Source: Calothrix sp. NIES-2100
Lineage (GTDB): Bacteria; Cyanobacteriota; Cyanobacteriia; Cyanobacteriales; Nostocaceae
Assembly (NCBI RefSeq): GCF_002368195.1
Contig: NZ_AP018178.1
Location: 9,311,510 to 9,375,509 of the forward strand
DNA length: 64,000 nt
Direction of reading: 5' to 3'
Under the pieces are notes generated by a model. The model worked only from the letters and a program-made list of their open reading frames with translations, had not been told where the DNA came from and did no database searches. The stretch's first letter is position 1, and every line of letters starts with the position of its first letter. The position numbers were made by a program, and so were the translations under genes. This document shows positions 45,401 to 53,093 of this stretch, in pieces.

Positions 45401-46584
45401 CCACAGAAACAGCTTGGGATATAGGCAGAAGAGCAGCGGAAACTTTAATTGAGCGTTACACTCAAGATAATGGAGAGTATCCTAAAACACTAGCATTATC
45501 TGTATGGGGCACTGCCACAATGCGGACTGGGGGTGATGATATTGCCGAAGCTTTGGCGTTGTTGGGTGTGCAACCTGTATGGGATGGTGCAGCTAGGCGT
45601 GTAGTAGATTTTGAAATTTTACCAGTGTCAGTTTTGGGAAGGCCGCGTGTAGATGTCACCTTAAGAATTTCGGGATTTTTCCGCGATGCTTTTCCCAACT
45701 TAATTGATTTATTTGATTCAGCCGTCCAAGCCGTAGCAGCATTAAATGAAGCACCAGAGGAAAATCCCCTAGCAGATCAAGTTCGCCAAGATACTGATTT
45801 TTGGACAGCACAAGGTTTAACTTCAGAGGAAGCAATTGAGCGATCGCGTTATCGCATTTTTGGTTCTAAACCAGGTGCTTACGGTGCTGGATTACAAGGC
45901 TTAATTGAATCGCAAAATTGGCAAGATGACAACGATTTAGCCACCGCTTTTATCAACTGGAGTTCCTACGCCTATTCCTCCTCATCTTCCACATCCCCTA
46001 TCGCCGATCCTGAAGCCTTGAAACAACGCTTAATGCAGACACAAGTTGTATTGCACAACCAAGATAACCGCGAACACGACTTGCTTGATTCCGATGATTA
46101 TTACCAATTTCAAGGAGGTTTAACAGCCGCAGTGCGATCGCTTCAAGGAAAAAATCCCCAAACTTATTTTGGTGATAATTCAATTACCGCTCAACCACGA
46201 GTCCGCCTGCTCAAAGAGGAAATTGCTAGGGTATATCGTTCTCGTGTAGTTAATCCTAAATGGATCACCGGCATGATGCGCCACGGTTATAAAGGAGCAT
46301 TTGAAATGGCGGCGACAATGGATTTTTTATTTGCCTATGATGCAACCGCTCAATGTGTGGAAGACTATATGTATCAGGGCGTATTACAAGCTTATTTACT
46401 TGATCCCAGTGTGTCAGAGTTTATTTACAAAAAGAATCCTTGGGCATTGCGTGATATTGCTGAGAGATTATTAGAATCATATAAGCGCGGTTTATGGCAG
46501 GATGTAAATATACAAACATTAGAAATGTTACGAAACCTTGTACATCAAGCCGAAGCAGCGATAGAAGAACAAACAGTGGTGTAG
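42451..46584 (+). CDS. cobN: CobN-family cobaltochelatase/magnesium chelatase-like large subunit
   Basis: 1377 residues, roughly 100 more than usual for CobN. The CobN/BchH core is clear: VVHVGKHGNLEWLPGKSLALS, PHLYPFIVNDPGEGSQAKRR, IFGQCPQGRQLRDLIVAIAR, SVWGTATMRTGGDDIAEALA, FRDAFPNLIDLFDSAVQAVA, KWITGMMRHGYKGAFEMAATMDF. It would insert cobalt in the aerobic route to cobalamin; ChlH is less likely given the overall pattern, but in cyanobacteria the metal of this paralogue is not settled. Extra segments at about 178-231, 522-549, 808-833 and 859-921 are translated repeat DNA inserted in frame. No cobalamin riboswitch is visible in the 89-base leader. ATG at 42451. Confidence 0.9.
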   Translation: MHRVSATPGGWNQSEDLIFIEQTPAPFVFITAADTDIQTLAAAVPKLPAIFPALRVANLLQLQQQISIDTYCEQVLEFAQVIIIRLLGGRSYWTYGLEVVQEIVQRNNINLIVMPGDDAFDPLLISQSNVPLDIVNQVWQYFNQGGVENFVNALKFIADTCLSTSFAPPSPQLVPRMGLYEWGMGNGEKGGRGQGGQGGQGEKNNYPCPMPNAQCPMPNAQCPMPNAQCPMPKVGILFYRAHHLSGNTKVIDALCQSLIQKNLQPVPVFVSSLREPDIQVELSEFFQPKDSEPIALLLNTTSFSLARLETETPQVELWENLDVPVLQVILSGGAVEQWESQLSGLSPRDIAMNVALPEVDGRIISRAVSFKTVQTRNQDLETDVVVYEPVSDRIEFVTQLAANWVRLRSKPPQERRIALIVANYPNRDGRLANGVGLDTPASCIEILQALQLAGYLVENLPADSDELIQRLTAGVTNDPEGRDWRPVTQSLSLSEYQDYFATLPEPVQQGISQRWGLEEDAAMVRQGDAENQFFPASPRPLVPLSSFPIPGIQLGNIFVGIQPARGYDLDPSLSYHAPDLEPTHAYLAFYYWVRECFGADAVVHVGKHGNLEWLPGKSLALSSNCYPEVALGAMPHLYPFIVNDPGEGSQAKRRTQAVIIDHLTPPMTRAELYGSLQQLENLIDEYYEAESLDPVRLPMIRDRIRELLLQENLHQDLGITNEQDILNFENLILNSINGYLCELKEAQIRDGLHIFGQCPQGRQLRDLIVAIARIPNRHSIGITRALAQDWGLDFDPLTADFSMVSQRDLGGFPHERLANPEGVSGQWSVVNGKKCYTLGDVVEVLEEYAAFLVEQLITIEEGRWQEANGRREQLEADSHPDELKRLNKSSIDILNLCSTGLQPTVKNITPSASCPLPSAFKVLNWIAAKLLPALQQTQQEITNLLRGLDGKYIQSAASGAPTRGRPEVLPTGKNFYSVDIRALPTETAWDIGRRAAETLIERYTQDNGEYPKTLALSVWGTATMRTGGDDIAEALALLGVQPVWDGAARRVVDFEILPVSVLGRPRVDVTLRISGFFRDAFPNLIDLFDSAVQAVAALNEAPEENPLADQVRQDTDFWTAQGLTSEEAIERSRYRIFGSKPGAYGAGLQGLIESQNWQDDNDLATAFINWSSYAYSSSSSTSPIADPEALKQRLMQTQVVLHNQDNREHDLLDSDDYYQFQGGLTAAVRSLQGKNPQTYFGDNSITAQPRVRLLKEEIARVYRSRVVNPKWITGMMRHGYKGAFEMAATMDFLFAYDATAQCVEDYMYQGVLQAYLLDPSVSEFIYKKNPWALRDIAERLLESYKRGLWQDVNIQTLEMLRNLVHQAEAAIEEQTVV
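42983..43147. repeat. In-frame repeat block 1 in cobN
   Basis: ggggaat units, then gacaagggg units, then about eleven tandem gcccaat/gccccat heptamers (43069-43147). Encodes the low-complexity stretch GGRGQGGQGGQGEKNN and repeated NAQCPMP units at residues about 178-231. Confidence 0.9.
44014..44099. repeat. In-frame repeat block 2 in cobN
   Basis: gagacagggagacgcgga, then ccgcgtccc units and cttgtcccc units. Encodes RQGDAENQFFPASPRPLVPL between conserved CobN segments. Confidence 0.8.
44875..44948. repeat. In-frame repeat block 3 in cobN
   Basis: cttgggggtttcccccatgag palindromic part, cgaaccccgaaggggt and then ggtcagt/agtcaat heptamers. Encodes LGGFPHERLANPEGVSGQWS just before the conserved CYTLGDVVEVLEEYA. 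Confidence 0.8.
45028..45214. repeat. In-frame repeat block 4 in cobN
   Basis: ggcagatggcagg/aaatggcagaagg at the left (45033-45065) is mirrored by ccttctgcctcctgcc/ctctgccttctgcc at the right (45178-45209), an inverted pair of tandem repeats around an unrelated about 110-base core. About 60 residues are added between EEYAAFLVEQL and VLNWIAAKLLPALQQT. Confidence 0.8.
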
Positions 46585-46593
46585 GAACCGAAT

Positions 46594-47778
46594 ATGGACA
46601 ACCTAGCGTATTTCCATTCAGCTTTTGCTTACGAAGACAGCCAACCCAGTGAATTGGTTTCCCTGAGTGCTCTGTTAAACACAGCAGCAACACCAGACTG
46701 GAAACGGCTTTCGGGTAAGGCTTGGCGGTATATGTTACCTCTAGCCCTCACTTTATCTATTCTCAGTGCTGTTAGTAGCGTCATGGCACTGGAACGCGGC
46801 GATCAAGGCCCTTCTGTCAGGAATCTACAACAAAAGTTGCAAAGAGTAGGCTTTTATCAAGCTCCCATTACTCAAATCTATGACTTCCCCACAGAAGATG
46901 CTGTGCGGCGTTTTCAAAAAGCCGCTGGTTTACCTGTAGATGGTGTCGTGGGAGCCACTACGCTGCAAAAATTAGACAGTTGGCGACCCAAGGCTGTAAA
47001 TGCTACAACTACACAGCCAAAAAAACCTACTAGCAACCAAGCTACTAAGCCAACTGTTGTCAGTACACAAACTACCAAGCCAAATAGCACAAATACAACC
47101 GCGAAAAAAACTACTGTTGCTACTGCATCAACGAGCAAGCGTAACAATCCTAATTACCTGTCGAGAGGAGATGAAGGTGAAGAGGTAAGAGTTCTGCAAG
47201 AACGTTTGCGTGTTGCTAATTTTTATTACGGTAACGCCACAGGGATATTCGGACCGATTACTGAAGAAGCAGTCAAGCGATTTCAACAAGCTTACAATTT
47301 AGAAGCTGATGGCGTTGTTGGTCCTGCAACTCTGAGAAAACTACCGCCAGCTGGTGTTGGTGGTGGCGAAGATACTCCTAAAGCAGTGGTCGATCGCGAT
47401 AAACTGCGTATAGGCGATCGCGGTGAAGCAGTTCGGATTCTGCAAGCACATTTGATCAAAGCCGGATACTTACAGGGAGAACCCAATGGCTATTACGGCC
47501 CCAATACCGCAGATGCTGTTCGCCGATTTCAAGCAGCTAGTTATTTAGCACCCAGTGGGATCGCCGGCCCAACTACCAGAGCTAAGTTATATAGCTTAGT
47601 GACTAATACTCCCAAAAGTGAGTTTAGCGTTTTGGAAATTCAACGGCGACTACAAGAAAAGGGTTTTTACAAAGGTGAACTCAACGGTGTCATGGCTGAT
47701 GATACCAAAAGAGCAATTAAGCAAGCCCAAGAATTTTACGGGATCAGCCTCAGCGATATAAGGAGCGGACGCTTTTAG
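46594..47778 (+). CDS. Peptidoglycan-binding protein with four PG_binding_1 repeats
   Basis: 394 residues. A hydrophobic span (about 47-64: MLPLALTLSILSAVSSVM) anchors or exports the protein; four peptidoglycan-binding repeats follow: GDQGPSVRNLQQKLQRVGFY, GDEGEEVRVLQERLRVANFY, GDRGEAVRILQAHLIKAGYL, FSVLEIQRRLQEKGFY, each with a downstream RRFQ.A type helix and DG.VG.TT turn in the first three. A Thr/Lys-rich linker separates repeats 1 and 2. The ATG lies 9 bases after the cobN stop. It converges on furA, the same arrangement as alr1690 and furA in Anabaena sp. PCC 7120, where the alr1690 transcript runs on as a furA antisense RNA. Confidence 0.9.
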   Translation: MDNLAYFHSAFAYEDSQPSELVSLSALLNTAATPDWKRLSGKAWRYMLPLALTLSILSAVSSVMALERGDQGPSVRNLQQKLQRVGFYQAPITQIYDFPTEDAVRRFQKAAGLPVDGVVGATTLQKLDSWRPKAVNATTTQPKKPTSNQATKPTVVSTQTTKPNSTNTTAKKTTVATASTSKRNNPNYLSRGDEGEEVRVLQERLRVANFYYGNATGIFGPITEEAVKRFQQAYNLEADGVVGPATLRKLPPAGVGGGEDTPKAVVDRDKLRIGDRGEAVRILQAHLIKAGYLQGEPNGYYGPNTADAVRRFQAASYLAPSGIAGPTTRAKLYSLVTNTPKSEFSVLEIQRRLQEKGFYKGELNGVMADDTKRAIKQAQEFYGISLSDIRSGRF

Positions 47779-47895
47779 CATCCGCACAGAAACTGAGAGT
47801 AAGTTTCAACTAGTTGCTACCTCCGATAACAGCGAATAATTAACTGCTCAAAATGCCATTGTTTGGTTAGTTTGAGACTCCGCCTTGTTATCCCA

Positions 47896-47936
47896 CCCAA
47901 GTGCTATAAAGGCATTAGTGCCCTTTGGCACTTGGG
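47896..47936. terminator. Hairpin at the 3' end of furA
   Basis: cccaagtgc (47896-47904) and gcacttggg (47928-47936) form a perfect 9-bp stem that spans the furA stop codon. Neither side has a T-run, so it could pause or stabilise furA mRNA and may not stop the convergent transcript. Confidence 0.4.
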
Positions 47937-48359
47937 ACAGACAGCATGGATAGTTAGCTGACAATCAAGAAGATGAAAACCTTCTTTTTGAGCAGTTTTC
48001 GCACCAATTTTTAAAATTGAGTCATTTTTAAACTCAATTGTGCTGTTACATCTCACACAGATGAGGTGATGGTGGTGATGAGGGTAAGGCTGATTAAGTT
48101 CGTAATGTTTATGTCCTTCCCCCAGTTCTAATTCCCGCAAAATACCCATCCTGGCCATCAACTTTAAAGTCCGATAAATAGTTGACAGACTTATTCCTTC
48201 ACCGTCAGTCTCTAGTCGATGGTAAAGATCCTCAGCACTGAGGTGTTCACCTTGCGGAAGTTCTTGGAAAATGTGTAGAATTGTTTCACGTTGAGGAGTT
48301 AAACGCCAGCCACGATCGTTTAATTCTGCTTTGAGTGAACTAGATGTGTAAACAGTCAT
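47904..48359 (-). CDS. furA: FurA, iron-responsive master regulator
   Basis: 151 residues from the ATG at 48359 (MTVYTSSSLKAELNDRGW); upstream in-frame starts add residues without homology. Fur-family repressor that binds iron boxes with Fe2+. The winged-helix region has RLTPQRETILHIFQELP and ISLSTIYRTLKLMARMG; the metal site has HHHHHLICVRC. Cysteines fall at 101, 104, 133, 141 and 144, as in Anabaena FurA, including both CxxC motifs. The sigC neighbour upstream and the peptidoglycan-binding gene downstream reproduce the Anabaena furA locus. I did not find a convincing iron box in its leader. Confidence 0.93.
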   Translation of the reverse strand: MTVYTSSSLKAELNDRGWRLTPQRETILHIFQELPQGEHLSAEDLYHRLETDGEGISLSTIYRTLKLMARMGILRELELGEGHKHYELNQPYPHHHHHLICVRCNSTIEFKNDSILKIGAKTAQKEGFHLLDCQLTIHAVCPKCQRALMPL

Positions 48360-48635
48360 ACTAATTTTTCTCAACAAAGCCTGATAGTTGAGAATATAGC
48401 AAATTTTTTGCTGAATTTGCAACAACCATAGCTTATTGCGAATATTTGCTAAGGAAGAAAGAATAATTTTTCAAATCTTGAAGAACCAAAGTAATAGATG
48501 ATCCCCGCTATCAAAGCATTTTGAGGTTAGAGTGAGCAAAGTTCTAGCCTACCTAAGTGAAAATAATTTGCCATAAACTAAAAGAGAGATTTTGGCAACG
48601 GGGATCAAGCAACTCGGTTATTGATCAGTTTGGTG
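48360..48635. other. furA leader and furA-sigC spacer
   Basis: Part of the 360 bases between sigC and furA. It contains an AT-rich stretch (48380-48425) just upstream of furA where the promoter should lie. No further gene or repeat seen until 48636. Confidence 0.5.
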
Positions 48636-48700
48636 AGTTCGTAGTCAGCACAAAGTGTGCTTAAAAATCCAGGACAGGACTCAAGTCCTGACTACGAACT
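48636..48700. repeat. 65-bp inverted-repeat element after sigC
   Basis: agttcgtagtcag (48636-48648) is the exact inverse of ctgactacgaact (48688-48700), with an inner palindrome aggact/agtcct near 48677-48688. It lies 20 bases beyond the sigC stop and looks like a small non-coding mobile repeat that could also act as a terminator. Confidence 0.75.
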
Positions 48701-48719
48701 TAATTAATGCGCACAAGCA

Positions 48720-49970
48720 CTAGCTCAGAGATTCCAAGTAGTCGCGGATCAAGTTACGTCGCTTGGGTTGGCGTAGTTTTTGTAAAGCCTTGGATTCGAT
48801 TTGCCGTACTCGTTCGCGAGATAAATCAAGAGCGCGGCCAATTTCTGCTAAAGAGTAAGGATGACCATCTGCCAAACCAAACCGCATGAGAATTACATCA
48901 CGTTCGCGGCTAGTTAAATCTGACAACAGATGTTGCAAGTCTCTTTGTAAAGATTCTCGCATTAGTAATTCTTCAGGAGTGACACTATCAGTTTCGAGTA
49001 ATTCCCCCAACTCTGTGTCCTTATCCTTACCAACTTTAGTTTCTAGAGAAACGGAGCGAGGTACGCGTAACAAAACTTCTCTGACTTGAGTCGGAGTCAT
49101 GTCTAACTCAATCGCCAAGTCTTCCAGGGTAGGAGTACGACCTTTTTCTTGAGCAATTTTGCGTTGAGCTTTTTTGATTTTGTTCAGCTTTTCAGTAATA
49201 TGAACCGGCAGGCGAATTGTCCGGCTAGAAGTAGCGATCGCTCTGGTAATACCTTGACGAATCCACCAGTAAGCGTAGGTGCTAAAGCGATAACCCTTAG
49301 TTGGGTCAAATTTTTCGACAGCTCGCTCCAAGCCTAGCGTGCCTTCTTGAACTAGATCCAACAATTCCAAGCCGCGATTTTGATACTTCTTAGCAACAGA
49401 AACGACCAAGCGAAGATTAGCTTTGATCATGTGTTCTTTAGACTGGAGTCCTTGAGATTGAATTTGCTCCAGTTCTTCCACCGTCATCTTGGCAATTTCT
49501 GCCCAACGGCGCTTACCTTCTGACAAAATAGGCTTCAAGTCGGAAACGTTCACACCAGCAGTGGTAGCCCATCTTTCCAAAGAAGGGCGATGTCCCAATT
49601 CAGATGCTAGACGTTCTTGAACTTCAATTAACCGCAGATAAGGCTCAATTACTGCATCTCCTTGCTTGGCAGCATTGGCAAGCACTATCCGCATCCGCAA
49701 GTAGCGCTGGACTTTTTGAGCTTCTGAAACCTCTTCATCCCGCCCTAACAACCGAACCCGACCAATTTCCTGAAGATATAAGCGTACTAGGTCTGTACTC
49801 CTCCGGTTGGTGTTAGCAGCAAAATGAGCAGAATCTACAGAAGCCAACTCCAAATCCTGCAAATCATCTACAGCTAACTCATTGTCGTCAACCGTGAGAT
49901 CTCGATCCAAGATTTGCTGGGATTTTGGGGTGTTGTAGGGGGCATCTGCGTAAAAGGATGTTGCTGGCAT
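48720..49970 (-). CDS. sigC: Group 2 sigma-70 factor SigC
   Basis: 416 residues from ATG 49970 (MPATSFYADAPYNTPKSQQ). Non-essential primary-like sigma factor. Region 1.2 STDLVRLYLQEIGRVRLLGR, region 2 (NLRLVVSVAKKYQNRGLELL, KGYRFSTYAYWWIRQGITRA), region 3 (PVHITEKLNKIKKAQRKIAQ), region 4 with the -35 helix-turn-helix (YSLAEIGRALDLSRERVRQI). The short N-terminal region lacks the long region 1.1 of SigA. Naming as SigC rests on the MPATSFYADA start and on the furA neighbour (furA and sigC are adjacent in Anabaena sp. PCC 7120). Confidence 0.85.
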   Translation of the reverse strand: MPATSFYADAPYNTPKSQQILDRDLTVDDNELAVDDLQDLELASVDSAHFAANTNRRSTDLVRLYLQEIGRVRLLGRDEEVSEAQKVQRYLRMRIVLANAAKQGDAVIEPYLRLIEVQERLASELGHRPSLERWATTAGVNVSDLKPILSEGKRRWAEIAKMTVEELEQIQSQGLQSKEHMIKANLRLVVSVAKKYQNRGLELLDLVQEGTLGLERAVEKFDPTKGYRFSTYAYWWIRQGITRAIATSSRTIRLPVHITEKLNKIKKAQRKIAQEKGRTPTLEDLAIELDMTPTQVREVLLRVPRSVSLETKVGKDKDTELGELLETDSVTPEELLMRESLQRDLQHLLSDLTSRERDVILMRFGLADGHPYSLAEIGRALDLSRERVRQIESKALQKLRQPKRRNLIRDYLESLS

Positions 49971-50607
49971 AAAGATCGTCTCAATGGCTCCAGGTAACAA
50001 TAGATTACGGTCAGCTAAAAATAACAGGTCAGCTAGTTAACTGTTGCTATTGTTCCCGTGATTCAAGGTGAACTAACACGGTTGAGGGTCCAATTACAGT
50101 TTTTTTTAAAAAAATCTAAAAAAAAACTGTATTGGTGATTTTTTAAACATGACTACCGAAATAGTCGGCTGCTGTAGTTCTCTAATTGAACCAATAGCTA
50201 TTCACATCTACAGCTAACCTTTAAGCTTTGAAACAGTTTTTCAACATTTCAATTTTGATGGGACTTGACTGTTACAAAAGTAACGTGGTATAAACATATT
50301 TCAGTAAAAATCATGTTCATAATCGCTATAGTCATATCTACATGGGGATAGAAGTACTATCCTGACAATTTGCTAATTTTTCTCTAGGGAATATTTGGTA
50401 AGAAGGGTAAGTGATGGTCATGGTCAGTGCGTTAGTAGTAACGCTGAAGTGCTAATACCAAGCCATTACGTCTGATATTCCTGCTCTTTGTCGTTGAATT
50501 CTGATTTTCCAAGAGATTGGGGATTTGCTCCTGGGGAGAGAGTACTGGGAAATAGCGGTAAATTTGCACCAGCACCAAAATTTGCACATTCTCCACAATA
50601 CAAATAT
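49971..50607. other. Long AT-rich region upstream of sigC
   Basis: About 640 bases without a gene. Includes a poly-T/poly-A palindromic stretch (50098-50126). Probably the sigC promoter region; no motif was identified with confidence. Confidence 0.5.
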
Positions 50608-50699
50608 TAGTTGTCAGTTGTCAGTTGTCGGTTGTCAGTTGTTAGTAGTCATTTGTCATTTGTCATTTGTCATTTGTCATTTGTCATTTGTCATTTGTA
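50608..50699. repeat. gtcagtt and gtcattt heptamer array at the 3' end of gpsA
   Basis: Four agttgtc units (50608-50640) are followed by six tandem atttgtc units (50648-50695). The gpsA stop codon lies inside the last unit. Confidence 0.9.
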
Positions 50700-51638
50700 T
50701 TCTGGCTTAATGTCTCGCAGCATTAATTCATCAAGACCTTGTTGGGGTGTGACTTCACCTTGAAGTAAGCGATAAACTTGCTCCGTAATGGGAACCGGAA
50801 TATTTTGCTGTCTGGCTCGTTGCACCAACACTTGGCAAGTATTGACTCCTTCAGCGGTTCCTTGTAAGTGCGTAAGAATTTCTGTAAGTGTCTTACCAAT
50901 AGCTAGCTGGTAACCAACTTGATAATTGCGGCTTAGAGGACTATTGCAAGTTGCTAGTAAATCCCCTAAACCGGATAAACCATAAAAAGTTTCTGTCTTC
51001 GCACCCCAGAAATTACCGATGCGAACCATTTCTGTAAGTCCACGGGTAACTAAGGCTGCTTTAGCATTGGTTCCCAGTTGTAAACCATCACATACACCAG
51101 CTGCGATCGCAATTACATTTTTGAGTGTTCCGCCTAATTCCACTCCTACGGGATCTGGATTGGTATATACCCGAAACCGATTAGAAGAAAACACCAGCTG
51201 CACCGCTTCAGCAGCAGTAGCAATGGTACTGGCTACAACTGTTGCAGCTGGTAATTCCATTTCAATTTCTTTTGATAAATTCGGCCCTGAAAGAACAACT
51301 ACCGCATGGTTAGGGAAAGCTGTTTGCCAAATTTGCGACGGCGTACAGCTAGTTTCTGGCTCTAAACCCTTCGTCGCCGTCACAAAAATTGTGTCTGGGG
51401 ACAGGGGGAAAGACTTGACTTGCATCACCACATCTCTGACACCTTTCATCGAGATCGCAGAAAGGATGATTTGGGCATCTTCTAGCACTGCTGCTAAACT
51501 TACCGATCCCCACCGCGACCATAGACGCACCTCATAACCATTCGCCGCAGCCAGATTTGCCAGTGCTGTACCCCAAGCACCTGCGCCTAAAATTGCTACG
51601 GATTTGTCATTTGTCATTTGGTATTTGTCATTGGTCAT
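50691..51638 (-). CDS. gpsA: NAD(P)H-dependent glycerol-3-phosphate dehydrogenase
   Basis: 315 residues. Makes glycerol-3-phosphate for membrane lipids. Rossmann motif SVAILGAGAWGTALANLAAAN, then SGPNLSKEI, NPDPVGVELGGTLKNVIAIA (catalytic Lys), SGLGDLLATC and RNYQVGYQLA. The first 12 residues (MTNDKYQMTNDK) are translated heptamer repeat, so the true start could be either repeat ATG (51638 or 51617); the conserved protein begins at SVAILGAG. The last codons EYK and the TGA also lie in a heptamer array. lipA lies 63 bases upstream on the same strand. Confidence 0.93.
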   Translation of the reverse strand: MTNDKYQMTNDKSVAILGAGAWGTALANLAAANGYEVRLWSRWGSVSLAAVLEDAQIILSAISMKGVRDVVMQVKSFPLSPDTIFVTATKGLEPETSCTPSQIWQTAFPNHAVVVLSGPNLSKEIEMELPAATVVASTIATAAEAVQLVFSSNRFRVYTNPDPVGVELGGTLKNVIAIAAGVCDGLQLGTNAKAALVTRGLTEMVRIGNFWGAKTETFYGLSGLGDLLATCNSPLSRNYQVGYQLAIGKTLTEILTHLQGTAEGVNTCQVLVQRARQQNIPVPITEQVYRLLQGEVTPQQGLDELMLRDIKPEYK

Positions 51639-51665
51639 TGGTCAATAGTCAATAGTCAATGATCA
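51602..51665. repeat. Heptamer array at the 5' end of gpsA
   Basis: tttgtcatttgtcattt units (51603-51620), ttggtcattggtca and three caatagt/caatgat units up to 51665. It supplies the gpsA start codon and its first twelve codons. Confidence 0.9.
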
Positions 51666-51701
51666 TTAGTCCCCTTTGTCCCCTTATCCCCCTCATCCCC
51701 C

Positions 51702-52580
51702 TCATCCCCGACTACGGGGGTAAAGTTCCATGAGTTGCCGCACTTGTTCTGCATGATATGAGCTTCTTGTCAAGGGGGAAGACACTACTTGCAGAAAACC
51801 CAGTTCTTCGCCGAAGGCTTGCCAAGCAGCAAATTGTTCTGGGGTGATAAAGTTATCTACTTTCAAGTGTTTTTGGCTAGGTTGGAGGTATTGCCCAATG
51901 GTCAAGATATCACAATCTACGGCACGCAAGTCTTGCATAACTTGACGAACTTCGGCATCAGTTTCACCAAGTCCAACCATGATTCCGGATTTGGTGTAGA
52001 TCCAAGGCGCAATTTGACGCGATCGCAATAGTAATTCCAATGTGCGATCATAGTTACCTTGGGGACGCACACGGCGATACAGGCGGGGTATGGTTTCTGT
52101 ATTGTGGTTTAATACTTCTGGTGCAGCTTCGATAATCATCTCTAACGCATTCCAATTGCCGCACAAGTCAGGAATTAAAACCTCAATTGTAGTTTTGGGT
52201 GAGACAGTGCGAACTGCGGCGATACAATCCCCAAACTGCGATGCACCACCATCAGGTAAATCATCTCGGTTCACAGAGGTAATTACCACATGATTGAGTT
52301 TCATGCGGCGAACAGCCTCTGCTAATCGTTCTGGTTCTGTGGGGTCTAAAGGCTTGGGCTTTTTTTCAAAATCTATATCGCAGTAGGGACAGGCACGAGT
52401 ACAAGCTGGCCCCATAATCAAAAAAGTAGCCGTACCAGCTTGGAAACACTCACCAATATTCGGACAGGACGCTTCCTCACAAACCGTATTGAGCGCTAAA
52501 TCCCGCAAAATTTCTTTAACGTTACCGACGCGCTCCCACTGAGGCGCTTTCACCCGCAACCAGTCTGGTTTAACAGTCAC
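51702..52580 (-). CDS. lipA: Lipoyl synthase
   Basis: 292 residues. Radical SAM enzyme that inserts two sulfurs into octanoyl groups of 2-oxoacid dehydrogenases and the glycine cleavage system. Both clusters are visible: auxiliary cluster CEEASCPNIGEC and radical SAM cluster CTRACPYCD. Other landmarks: HVVITSVNRDDLPDGGA, EVLNHNTETIPRLYRRVRPQ, KSGIMVGLGET and the C-terminal SSPLTRSSYHAE with the conserved Arg-Ser-Ser. The start is a GTG at 52580. Cyanobacteria commonly carry two lipA paralogues; which this is cannot be told. Confidence 0.96.
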   Translation of the reverse strand: MTVKPDWLRVKAPQWERVGNVKEILRDLALNTVCEEASCPNIGECFQAGTATFLIMGPACTRACPYCDIDFEKKPKPLDPTEPERLAEAVRRMKLNHVVITSVNRDDLPDGGASQFGDCIAAVRTVSPKTTIEVLIPDLCGNWNALEMIIEAAPEVLNHNTETIPRLYRRVRPQGNYDRTLELLLRSRQIAPWIYTKSGIMVGLGETDAEVRQVMQDLRAVDCDILTIGQYLQPSQKHLKVDNFITPEQFAAWQAFGEELGFLQVVSSPLTRSSYHAEQVRQLMELYPRSRG

Positions 52581-52719
52581 AATCCGTTTTCACTACTATA
52601 TATATACAGAGTTATGTTAGCAAGGTTGGGAGAGTTTGGATTTTGATTTTTGGATAAATCCAACCTGAAGAAGTAGCGATTTTGAACAGCGTAGGAACTA
52701 GGACTTACCCATTGACATC

Positions 52720-52868
52720 AGGACTTACGCACAGGTCACGGAAAATCAAACCGCTCCAGGACACAGAGTACACACAGAGAAGTCACCAGATAAGGCTTCC
52801 TTAGATCATAACTTCAGATCATAACTTCGGTAGGAATAGGAGTTTGAGAGGTTTTTTGCGTAAGTCCT
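52720..52868. mobile_element. MITE-like element with 12-bp terminal inverted repeats
   Basis: aggacttacgca (52720-52731) is the exact inverse of tgcgtaagtcct (52857-52868), 149 bp apart end to end. No coding capacity. A truncated copy of the left end lies 22 bases upstream (aggactta at 52700) and another end-like sequence (agacttacgca) lies near 20425. Part of the 510-base gap between lipA and the NYN gene, which has no gene. Confidence 0.75.
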
Positions 52869-52947
52869 AATCTTCAACAAACGCTGACAGGGTGAGTTGC
52901 TCAATCGAGAATGACAATATTCCGAGGCTCGATACCCCATACCCATT

Positions 52948-53065
52948 TTCATTGAAAGCGGCAGGAAACTCCATCCCAAGAGCGGGTGAGCTTTCTGGCG
53001 CTAATAGTCGTCTAAGGGCATTGGGCATTAGTAATTTCTTCCCTATGCCCCATGCCCATTTTCAT
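52948..53065. repeat. Intergenic copy of the repeat found in the ATPase gene
   Basis: Starts ttcattgaaagcggcagg and then carries ctccatccc, a cggg(t)gag segment, ggcattgggcatt and a taatttcttccc tail in the same order as 13394-13531. It lacks the final hairpin of that copy and ends with gccccatgcccattttcat. Confidence 0.8.
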
Positions 53066-53093
53066 ATATCTTGGTGTATGCCGGAAATGATTA

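Noticed and set aside
50001..50600. Possible small gene in the sigC upstream gap
   Set aside because: The only short frames start in poor context and run into gtcagtt repeats.
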